A stretch of DNA of 64,000 bases from Phaeosaccion multiseriatum (lineage: Eukaryota > Ochrophyta, other classes): NCBI GenBank assembly GCA_965112735.1, contig OZ218950.1, positions 6,386,001 to 6,450,000 of the forward strand. Reading direction: 5' to 3'. A program made the translations under genes and the position numbers. Below the pieces are notes generated by a model. That model saw only the letters and a list, made by a program, of their open reading frames with translations, did no database searches and was not told the DNA's origin. Of the stretch, positions 10,108-18,626 are shown piece after piece (positions within the stretch are counted from its first letter, which is position 1; each line of letters starts with the position of its first letter).

Positions 10108-11229
10108 TGGTGGGTCGAGGGCAGAGCTTCGACCCCCTTCAGCGGAGGGGATCTGAGCGGCAGGAGAAGAAAGCCCAGCGCCAGCAGCACCGGCGACCCT
10201 CCCGACGCGCAGCCCCAGCCTCATCTTCAGCGGCGGCACTGCTTGGGTCAAGGGCAGGAGTCGCGGCCTCGATGCCCGATACCCGAGACTCCACCCTCCC
10301 GCTCCTCCTCCCTGTCCCGCTACGGTGCGTCTGCAGGGGCTTGGGACATGCCCCCCGGGGGAGAGGGAGCATCTCCTCTGCCTGGTCCGGATGGAGACAA
10401 AGGTGAGCGATCATTTCATGCGGACATCGAGTCAACCCCCCCCCCCCCCTTCTCCTTGCGCTGTATGGGAAGGGGATGTGTGTTGCTCTCTCACTTGTCT
10501 CGAACTGACTTGCAGGCACGCACTCTCTGACCCCTCCTCTTTGTTCTGTCGCTCTCTCTCTCTGTCGCCCTCTTCATCTCTTTCGTGTGCCTCTCGTTCT
10601 CCAACCCTCTGTTGCATTGCTCGAAATCTGCTTTTCTCCCCCTCCCCTGTCGCCCTCTCCTTCTCTCCCTCTCTCCTTCTCACTCGCGGTATCTCTCTCA
10701 CACATAATTGTCCCTGTCTTTGCCTCCCTCTCTTTCCCTCCCTCCCTCCCTCCCTCTTCTCTGCTGCTGCATCGCTCCATTTGTGATCTCTACTCACAGC
10801 TCGGGCCTACATGTCTCTGAACGACCTCTCTTCCGCCAGCGCTCACCTCGCCAGGGCACTAGAGGTGGACCCTCACTGTCCAGGAGGTGCGTTGGTGGGG
10901 AGGGAGGATGGCAGTGGATAGGGGGGGGGGGGGAGGACGAAGTGGGCAAGCAGAGGAAGGACCATTCGCATTCACTCACAGCCTTAATTGCGTTTGTTGA
11001 TCTGTTGTGTCACCCCTTTCGCCCCTCCCCTCCCCTCCCTCCAGCCTACGTGGACCTTGGTCAGTTGTGCACGCAGGAGGGCAAGGTGGAGGAGGCGCTT
11101 TGTCTGTACGAGAAGGGCGTGCTCCACTCGCGCTACTTGCACGAGCTGCACGATGCCATGACGTGTCTGCTTGTGGCCAAGGAGCACCTCGCTGCCAAGG
11201 AGGAGCTGGGGATGGGGGACGAGGAGTGA
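10108..11229 (+). CDS. Short TPR protein, array copy A
   Basis: Three exons are supported: about 10108-10402, 10800-10886 and 11045-11229 (stop). Exon 1 ends in PLPGPDGDK; exons 2 and 3 read in frame as ARAYMSLNDLSSASAHLARA, LEVDPHCPG, AYVDLGQLCTQEGKVEEALC and LYEKGVLHSRYLHELHDAMT, ending ELGMGDEE. This makes about two tetratricopeptide repeats. All junctions are GT-AG and conserved in the paralogues, and the CT-rich tract before exon 2 is present in every copy. Exon 1 is Pro/Ser/Gly-rich; the ATG seen in copy C is TGG here, so the true start is unknown and an upstream exon may exist. It sits between two FNIP genes on the same strand, about 450 bases before the next FNIP start. The partner or pathway is unknown. 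Confidence 0.6.
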
Positions 11230-11682
11230 AGCAGGAGGGGAGGGGAGGGGAGGAGAGGGGAGGGGGGGAGAGAGGGCGGAGGGGAGAGGAGTAGCGTAGA
11301 GTAAGGTCTGGTGTACTCTTGGCAGCAGGACTGAGAGGAGCGTCCAGGAGGGCGTGTCAGTCGCAGGGGGCAGAGAAGCTCAGCAACAGCGGAGCCGTGC
11401 AAGTACTCAGAGTAGGGAGAGGCAGAGGCAGCAATTACCCTATCAATGAATCAAAGGCCCTCTTCAGCCCCGAATCCGCTTAGCTTCCATCCATCTGTGA
11501 CTGGATTGGCTGGATTCTACCCGAGGACCTTGCCCACAGCTTGGCAGACGGAGCAGCAGCCAGCAGGGCAAGAGAGAAGAGGAAGTAGTAGCAGTGGTGG
11601 CAGAGGACGGAGAAGGGCGGTCCCAAGGAGGGCCCCAGGACAGAAAGAAGAGATTCGCCGGGGGAAGGTCGAGGGGGGAGAA

Positions 11683-13167
11683 ATGAGGGGGGAGAGGGGC
11701 GATGCTACGCCTGGGGCAGGGACAGCGGCTCTGAGGACTGTGGCCAGCCTCATCTCCGACAAAGCTCTGTGGGGGGTGTGCAAGGAGGTCGATGAGGTCA
11801 CCACCCGCACTCTGAGGATCAACGCCGAAATGCCCGAGCGTGTCCAGCAGCGCATGCTGAGTCTGCTGAAGCGGCAGCAGCAAGAGGAGGGGAGAAGCGC
11901 TGCTTTGGCTTCGTCTTCCGCGACTATGCGTACTGCCTCTGCTGCTCCATCTACTGGCTGTGAGGAAAGACGTACTGCGGAGGGAGCGCGAAGATCGGGG
12001 AGGATTCGGGCGAGGCAGGAAGCGCAGCAGCAGCAGGAGCGACGTGGGAAGAGGCAGCGCAATGAGGCTGGATGTCCTGGTGAGGGGGGATTTTTTCGCG
12101 TGGTGTCTGTGGAGCTCGGCCTCAGCACGTACCTACATTCTGAGTACGATGCCAAGGTTTGTGCTGATGAGGCTCTCGTAGGGAAGGCACTCGCGCTGCT
12201 GCCAGCATCGGTCAGGCTTGTGCGCTTCTCTGAGTACTTCAATCAGGCCGACGTATGTCTTCCTGGCACAGTTGTGGAAGTGGAGCTTGGCCGGAAATTC
12301 AACAAACACATCGATCTCCCTGCCTCTCTGAAGAAGATCAAGTTTGAAATGGACTCGGATTTCAATCAGCAGTTGGTCCTTCCTTGTGGTGTGGAGGAGG
12401 TGCAGATGGGGTATGCCTTTAACCTCCCCCTGGAGCTGCCTGCCTCGCTGAAGAACATCAAATTCGGCTATCTCTTCAATCAGCACGTGGTCCTTCCTTG
12501 TGGTGTGGAGGAGGTGGAGATGGGGTATTACTTCAACCTCCCTCTGGATCTGCCTGCCTCCCTGAAGAAGATCAAGTTTTATAGGTACTCTTCCTTCAAT
12601 CAGCAGTTGGTCCTTCCTTGTGGTGTAGAAGAGGTGGAGATGGGGCGTGACTTTAACCGCCCTCTGGACTTGCCTGCCTCTCTGAAGAAGATCAAATTTG
12701 CCTATCGCTTCAATCAGCACGTGGTCCTTCCTTGTGGTGTGGAGGAGGTGCAGATGGGGCGTGACTTTAACCTCCCTCTGGAGCTGCCTGCCTCTCTGAA
12801 GAAGATCAAATTTTATGAGGGATCGGAGTTCAATCAACAGTTAGTCCTTCCTTGTGGTGTGGAGGAGGTGGAGATGGGGTATCACTTTAACCTCCCTCTG
12901 GAGCTGCCTGCCTCTCTGAAGAAGATCAGACTTGGTTATCACTTCAATCAGCAGATGGCTCTTCCTTGTGGTGTGGAGGAGGTGCAGATGGGGTATGACT
13001 TTAACCTCCCTCTGGAGCTGCCTGCTTCTCTGCGGACTCTGAAACTGGGATGGAATTACACCTGCCCTTTGGAGAGCCTGCCTGCTGGACTGAGGAAGCT
13101 TTGGGTTAGGGCCAACTGCCTGCTGCCTGCAGATCAACCCGAGGGGCTAAAGGTGTTTCGCTATTAA
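11683..13167 (+). CDS. FNIP-repeat solenoid protein, array copy 2
   Basis: The single-exon gene encodes 494 aa from the conserved start (MRGERGDATPG). An in-frame ATG at 11446 would add 79 residues, but that extension is not preserved with an ATG in the other copies. The layout matches copy 1: helical N-terminus, basic segment, then about seven A/B repeat pairs and the terminal cap (LRTLKLG, CPLESLPAGLRKLW). Repeats are nearly identical in sequence, differing almost only in the 2-6 residues just before each FN. Third codon positions are also nearly invariant between repeats, which suggests recent homogenisation. Confidence 0.9.
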   Translation: MRGERGDATPGAGTAALRTVASLISDKALWGVCKEVDEVTTRTLRINAEMPERVQQRMLSLLKRQQQEEGRSAALASSSATMRTASAAPSTGCEERRTAEGARRSGRIRARQEAQQQQERRGKRQRNEAGCPGEGGFFRVVSVELGLSTYLHSEYDAKVCADEALVGKALALLPASVRLVRFSEYFNQADVCLPGTVVEVELGRKFNKHIDLPASLKKIKFEMDSDFNQQLVLPCGVEEVQMGYAFNLPLELPASLKNIKFGYLFNQHVVLPCGVEEVEMGYYFNLPLDLPASLKKIKFYRYSSFNQQLVLPCGVEEVEMGRDFNRPLDLPASLKKIKFAYRFNQHVVLPCGVEEVQMGRDFNLPLELPASLKKIKFYEGSEFNQQLVLPCGVEEVEMGYHFNLPLELPASLKKIRLGYHFNQQMALPCGVEEVQMGYDFNLPLELPASLRTLKLGWNYTCPLESLPAGLRKLWVRANCLLPADQPEGLKVFRY

Positions 13168-13476
13168 GGGGTGACGAGCCTCAAGTGAATTGGAGGGGCA
13201 CTCGAGGCCGAGAATGAAGGGTCAGGGGAGAGACTGGGCAGGAGAGAAGTCGACGCTGTATGGAGGTGTATTCACAGAAGAGCAGCGGCAGGGAGGAAGG
13301 AGCTGTACCGTAACAGTGAGGCGCCAAGGTGGGTCAGGATCAGGGTCAGAGGGTCAGGGGGTCAGCCATGGCATGGTTGAGAGTTAGGGCCGCCCTCAAT
13401 CTCTCTCGACCTTGGTCAGACCCCCCGGGGAGGTAGGGAGAGAGAAAGAGGGCCCCCTACTTGCAACCCCTCGGCG
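13168..13476. other. Spacer after FNIP copy 2
   Basis: No gene is seen. The sequence GAAGGGTCAGGGGAGAGACT and TCGACGCTGTATGGAGGTGT is shared with the 3' flanks of copies 4 and 5 but not of copies 1 and 3, giving two 3'-flank types in the array. Confidence 0.6.
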
Positions 13477-14861
13477 GTGTCGGAGGGGGCAGCGGCGATG
13501 GCCGCAGAGGGAGGAGGAGGAGGAGGAGGAGGAGGAGGAGGAGGAGGAGGAGGAGGAGGAGGAGGAGGAGGGGCAGGGGAGGAGCATGATGAATGGACGG
13601 CAGCTTCGACCCCCTTCAACGGAGGGGCTCTCAGCAGCAGCAAAAGGAAGCCCAGCACCAGCAGCACCGGCGACCCTCCCGACGCGCAGCCCCAGCCTCA
13701 TGTTCAGCGGCGGCACTGCTTGGGCCAAGGGCGGGATTCGTGGTCTATGTGCCCGATCCCTGATAGTCCACCCTCCCGCTCCTCCTCCCTGTCCCGCTAC
13801 GGGGCGTCTGCAGGGGCTGGTACACGCCCCCCGGGGGAGAGGGAGCCTCGTGTCTGCCTGGTCCGGATGGAGACAAAGGTGAGCGATCATTTCATGCGGA
13901 CATCGAGTCAACCCTCCTCCCATTCTCCTTGCGCTGTATGGGAAGGGGATGTGTGTTGCTCTCTCGCTTCTCTCGAACTGACTTGCCGCCACGTACTCTC
14001 TGACCCCTCCTCTTTGATCTGGCTCTCTCTCTCTGCTCTCTCCATCTCTTTTACCGTCTCTCTGTGTGCCTCTCTTTCTCCAACCCTCTGTTGCATTGCT
14101 CGAAATCTGCCTTTCTCCCCCTCCTCTGTTGCCCTCTCCTTCTCACTCGCGGTATCTCTCTCTCACACATAATTGTCTCTCTCTTTCCCTCCTTCTCTCT
14201 CTCTTTTCTGCTGCTGCATCGCTCCATCTCTGATCTCTACTCACAGCTCGGGCCTACATGTCTCTGAACGACCTCTCCTCCGCCAGCGCTCACCTCGCCA
14301 GGGCACTAGAAGTGGATCCTCACTGTCCAGGAGGTGCGTTGGTGGGGAGGGAGGATGGCAGTAGATGGGGGGGGGGGGGGGGGGGGGGACTATGTGGGGT
14401 TGCAGGGAAGACAAGCAGAGGAAGGGAAGTGCCTTCGTGGGGTGTCAAGCGGGCAGGAGGTGGAGGCGGGGGCGGCGGCGGCGGCGGCGGCGGCGGAGGA
14501 GGAGGAGAAGGAGGCGGTGGGTTGTCAAGGATGAAGAGCAGAGGAAGGACCACTCACAGCCTCACCCACTTCAGGCTCCTCTCCTGTTCCTAATTGCACG
14601 GTCGTCCGTCTGTTGTGCGCCCCCTTCGCCCCTCCCTCCCTACGTCCTTCGCTCCCCTCCCCTCCCCTCCCTCCAGCCTATATGGACCTTGGTCAGTTGC
14701 GCATGCAGGAGGGCAAGGTGGAGGAGGCGCTTTGTCTGTACGAGAAGGGCGTGCTCCACTGGCGCTACTTGCACGAGCTGCACGATGCCATGACGTGTCT
14801 GCTTGTGGCCAAGGAGCACCTCTCTGCCAAGGAGGAGCTGGGGATGGGGGACGAGGAGTGA
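13477..14861 (+). pseudogene. TPR array copy B, exon 1 frameshifted
   Basis: Exons 2 (14247-14333) and 3 (14677-14861) are intact and nearly identical to copy A, with the same splice sites. Exon 1 (to 13878) has lost its frame: it is 2 bases shorter than copy D next to the candidate ATG (13593), and 1 base is missing in GGGGCTGGTACACGCC where copies A, C and D have GGGGCTTGG. The frame reaching the donor therefore no longer joins exon 2 correctly. Intron 2 carries an extra 200 or so bases, including GC-rich and GGC repeats, that only copy D shares. It may be a pseudogene, or translation may begin within exon 2 (AYM). Confidence 0.6.
13509..13571. repeat. (GGA)n microsatellite
   Basis: An uninterrupted run of about 20 GGA units lies in the 5' part of TPR copy B. 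The equivalent run in copy D (33552-33580) is much shorter, so this tract changed length after the block duplication. Confidence 0.9.
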
Positions 14862-15115
14862 AGCAGGAGGGGAGGGGAGAGGAGTAGCGTAGAGTAAGGT
14901 CTGGTGTACTCTTGGCAGCAGGACTGAGAGGAGCGTCAAGGTGGGGAGCGCCGCAGGGAAGCTCAGCAACAGCGGAGACGTGCAAGTACTCAGAGTAGGG
15001 AGAGGCAGAGGCAGCAATTACCCTATCAATGAATCAAAGGCCCTCTTCAGCCGCGCTCTACCCGTACCCGCTTAGCTTCCATCCATCTGTGACTGGATTG
15101 GCTGGATTCTACCCG

Positions 15116-15373
15116 TCGGCTCCAGGCGACAGAAGCCGTAGCCCCCTCCAGGCTTCGGGCTTCTGGCCGCAGGCCAGCGCAGGCTTCTGGCCGCAGGCCA
15201 GTGGTCAGGCTTCAGGCTTCTCAGGCTGGGAGAAAAATGGGGGACTTGGCAGGCTTCTCGCTACTTTCTGCAGGCTTCTGGCCGCAGGCCAGCCGCAGGC
15301 TTCTTATTTTCGGCCGCAGGCCGCCGCAGGCTTCTGCTTTATCGGGGGCCCGAGAAACCTCGCCTGGAGCCGA
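15116..15373. mobile_element. MITE with 14-bp TIRs, copy 1
   Basis: The 258-base element begins TCGGCTCCAGGCGA and ends with its exact reverse complement TCGCCTGGAGCCGA. It is flanked by the 6-base direct repeat TACCCG (15110-15115 and 15374-15379). Removing the element and one TACCCG restores GATTCTACCCGAGGACC, the sequence found at this point upstream of FNIP copies 1, 2 and 4. The interior is built of tandem GGCTTCTGGCCGCAGGCC-like units and has no transposase, so it is a non-autonomous DNA element. Confidence 0.85.
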
Positions 15374-15393
15374 TACCCGAGGACCTTGCCCAC

Positions 15394-15949
15394 ATCCGAC
15401 CAAGAATATGGGGACGGCCACAAATCACTTATGATTGATGTCACGCTCACAGATGCCACCAACATCACCAATCGGGCCAAGGCATCGAAGGAGGCACTCG
15501 CGGCAGCCAAGAAGGCTGAAGCAACCAAGCGGACGAGATATGGGGTGCCACAGGTAGGCATGGAAGGCCAGCGTGGGGATATCCACTATGACCCCACGAG
15601 GTACCACCTCGTCCCTTTCGCAATGGAACAGCAAGGCGCATTTGGTCCTTCTGCTCAGTCGTTTATGAAAACCCTTGCCACCCCACATGGCTGGGGGGCA
15701 CGAACATCTGGACATGAGGGCTTATGCGAGAGCTGTTTGCGTCATTCGGCGGCGATTAGCCGTAGCGCTCCAGCGGGCCCGACACGAACGATCGGTTCGA
15801 CACAGGATCCTGGCTGGTATCAACTTTGTTCCAATGGGGAGAACTGATGAGTCAGAGGGACACGACCTCGAGGGCTAAGTTCCCCCGGGGCGGTGAGACA
15901 TTACTTTTAGACAACCATAGATGGCACTTAAGGGTGTAATATATTACAG
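15394..15949 (+). mobile_element. Non-LTR retrotransposon 3' fragment, copy 1
   Basis: The translated start (SLMIDVTLTDATNITNRA, then AAAKKAEATKRTRYG, PTRYHLVPFAMEQQGAFGPS) resembles the region after reverse transcriptase in non-LTR retroelements (DVTVTD... K..Y... F.PFA.E..G..G). The expected ending (RAYARAVCVIRRRLAVALQR) lies in a different frame from about 15690 on, so a frameshift is present. No reverse transcriptase is seen: it is a 5'-truncated, dead copy. The left flank is ACCTTGCCCAC; the matching right repeat has decayed here into CCTTTTTTTGG but is clear in copy 2. Confidence 0.65.
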
Positions 15950-16107
15950 CCTTTTTTTGGCAGACGGAGCAGCTAGTAGGGCAGCGAGAGACGCAAGAGG
16001 GAAGAGGAAGTAGTAGCAGTGGTGGCAGAGGACGGAGCAGGGCGGTCCCAAGGAGGGCCCCAGGACAGAAAGAAGAGATTCGCCGGGGGAAGGTCGAGGG
16101 GGGAGAA

Positions 16108-17628
16108 ATGAGGGGGGAGACGGGCGATGCTACGCCTGGGGCAGGGACAGCGGCTCTGAGGACTGTGGCCAGCCTCATCTCCGACAAAGCTCTGTGGGGG
16201 GTGTGCAAGGAGGTCGATGAGGTCACCACCCGCACTCTGAGGATCAACGCCGAAATGCCCGAGCGTGTCCAGCAGCGCATGCTGAGTCTGCTGAAGCGGC
16301 AGCAGCAAGAGGAGGGGAGAAGCGCTGCTTTGGCTTCGTCTTCCGCGACTATGCGTACTGCCTCTGCTGCTCCATCTACTGGCTGTGAGGAAAGACGTAC
16401 TGCGGAGGGAGCGCGAAGATCGGGGAGGATTCGGGCGAGGCAGGAAGCGCAGCAGCAGCAGGAGCGACGTGGGAAGAGGCAGCGCAATGAGGCTGGACCT
16501 CCTGGTGAGGGGGGCTTCTTTCGCGTGGTGTCTGTGGAGCTCGGTCTCAAGACCTACCGAGATGATGACGAGGAGCTCGGCCTCGGGACGTACCAAGATG
16601 ACGACGCCAAAGTATCTGCTGATGGGGCTCTCGTAGGGAAGGTACTCGCGCTGCTGCCAGCATCGGTCAGGCTTGTGCGCTTCTCTGAGTCTTTCAATCA
16701 GGCCGACGTATGTCTTCCTGGCACAGTTGTGGAAGTGGAATTCGGGCGGCACTTTAACAAACACGTCGATCTCCCCGCCTCTCTGAAGAAGATCAAGTTT
16801 GTGGAGTCCTCGGAGTTCAATCAGCAGTTGGTCCTTCCTTGCGGTGTGGAGGAGGTGCAGATGGGGTGTGACTTTAACCTGCCTCTGGAACTGCCTGCCT
16901 CTCTGAAGAAGATCACATTCGGTTGGAGCTACAACCAGCACGTGGTCCTTCCTTGTGGGGTGGAGGAGGTGGAGATGGGGTTTGACTTTAACCACCCTCT
17001 GGACCTGCCTGCTTCTCTGAAGAAGATCAGATTTGCCTATCTCTTCAATCAGCACGTGGTCCTTCCTTTTGGTGTGGAGGAGATGGAGATGGGGTATCGC
17101 TTTAACCTCCCTCTGGATCTGCCTACCTCTCTGAAGAAGATCACATTCGGTTGGAGCTACAACCAGCACGTGGTCCTTCCTTGTGGGGTGGAGGAGGTGG
17201 AGATGGGGTTTGACTTTAACCTCCCCCTTGAGCTGCCTGCCTCGCTGAAGAAGATCAGATTTGGCTATGACTTCAATCAGCACGTGGTCCTTCCTTGTGG
17301 TGTGGAGGAGATGGAGATGGGGTATCGCTTTAACCTCCCTCTGGAACTGCCTACCTCTCTGAAGAAGATCAGATTTGATGAGGAATCTCGCTTCAATCAG
17401 CACGTGGTCCTTCCTTGTGGTGTGGAGGAGGTGGAGATGGGGGATGCCTTTAACCTCCCTCTGGAGCTGCCTGCTTCTCTGCGGACTCTGAAACTGGGAC
17501 GGTATTACACCTGCCCTATGGAGAGCCTGCCTGCCGGACTGAGGAAGCTTTGGGCTCGGACCAACTACCCGCTGCCTGCGGATCTACCCGAGGGGCTGGA
17601 GGTGTTTCGCTTGGAAGGGATGGCGTGA
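16108..17628 (+). CDS. FNIP-repeat solenoid protein, array copy 3
   Basis: This single-exon gene encodes 506 aa, starting MRGETGDATPG. It has about seven A/B pairs and the terminal cap, ending FRLEGMA. Between the basic segment and the repeats it carries a short acidic tandem duplication (LKTYRDDDEELGLGTYQDDD) absent from the other copies. Two repeat pairs (FGWSYNQHVVLP with EMGFDF; EMGYRF) occur twice in the same order, which points to internal duplication of a roughly 94-residue segment. A MITE and a retroelement fragment sit in its 5' flank, ending about 160 bases before the ATG, so its promoter region differs from copies 1, 2 and 4. Confidence 0.9.
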   Translation: MRGETGDATPGAGTAALRTVASLISDKALWGVCKEVDEVTTRTLRINAEMPERVQQRMLSLLKRQQQEEGRSAALASSSATMRTASAAPSTGCEERRTAEGARRSGRIRARQEAQQQQERRGKRQRNEAGPPGEGGFFRVVSVELGLKTYRDDDEELGLGTYQDDDAKVSADGALVGKVLALLPASVRLVRFSESFNQADVCLPGTVVEVEFGRHFNKHVDLPASLKKIKFVESSEFNQQLVLPCGVEEVQMGCDFNLPLELPASLKKITFGWSYNQHVVLPCGVEEVEMGFDFNHPLDLPASLKKIRFAYLFNQHVVLPFGVEEMEMGYRFNLPLDLPTSLKKITFGWSYNQHVVLPCGVEEVEMGFDFNLPLELPASLKKIRFGYDFNQHVVLPCGVEEMEMGYRFNLPLELPTSLKKIRFDEESRFNQHVVLPCGVEEVEMGDAFNLPLELPASLRTLKLGRYYTCPMESLPAGLRKLWARTNYPLPADLPEGLEVFRLEGMA

Positions 17629-18206
17629 CTTGACAGAATCGGAGGGGCACACGAGGCCGAGAAAGAACGTTCAAGAGCGAGGCTGGGCAGGATGTGCATT
17701 CACATGAGAGCAGCAGCAGCGGCAGCAGCAGCAGCCGCAGGGAGGAAGGGGCTGCCTCTTGAGAGTGAAGCGCCAAGCTGGATCAGGGTCAGGGCTAGAG
17801 GGTCAGGGGATCTTAGCACGGCTGAGTGTGAGGTTGGCCTCCATTGTCTTCTCGAATCGAGCGTGACTTCATGTGTGCGTGTCTCCATCCCCTGCTGGCA
17901 GATGATGTCTAGCAACGTAGGCAAGGTGCTCAGGAGCGGAGCAGCAAGAGCAAGAGGAGACAAGGAGGCGATGCGGACAAACTAAAAGAGCTCAAGCAAA
18001 CAGGATGAGCGGCATGGCAATAGTCATTCAGTCAGTCAGTCAGTCAGTCAGTAAATCGCCCTTGCGATGCGAAGGCGGAAGGAGGCAACAGCAGCAGTGG
18101 TTATGCCAGATTGTTCAGTTTCAGTTTTGTAGAGCCAAAACCAGCCTACAAAAGGTCAATCAAAAGGAAGCCAGTGTTTCTGTGGGGGGGCACCAAGCAC
18201 TTGTTC

Positions 18207-18238
<32 letters not shown>

Positions 18239-18626
18239 TACAGGTCCTCGCAACGCTCCATACGGGGCAGAGGGTAGGGGGGGGCGGGGCTGGGGGGCTA
18301 CCTATGTGTCTGTCTCCAGGAGCATTGGCCAGAGTACACACCAGACCGCACACCACAGTTCACAGCCCCGCAGTCAGTCAGTGAGTCAGTGGGAGCTCGT
18401 CCCTTGGAACCTTGGTCTCCGCCCCGCTCCTTTCGGGTCCAACGCGATGGATGTTCGCTGCACCATTCAAACTGCAATGCGCTGAGGTTTCTTTGTACAC
18501 AAGCGACATGATGCCACGGGGGCAGGCGTTACAACTCCACTCTCACCCTCCGTTGAGAGAGACACAATAGAGAGAGAGAGAGGAGAGAGTCCGCCAGTAA
18601 GTCGGTGGGAGAGTTCGGCCAGTAAG
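17629..18626. other. Array / single-copy boundary
   Basis: The first 360 bases match the 3' flank of FNIP copy 1, after which array similarity stops. The remainder holds short repeats (CAGT near 18026, GTT near 18207) and the 3' untranslated region of the DENN gene. No gene is supported. Confidence 0.55.

Noticed and set aside
15029-15847. A 272-codon frame spanning the FNIP flank, the MITE and the retroelement fragment (also 35069-35887).
   Set aside because: It runs through three unrelated insertions and ends at a retroelement frameshift; it is a chance fusion, not a host gene.
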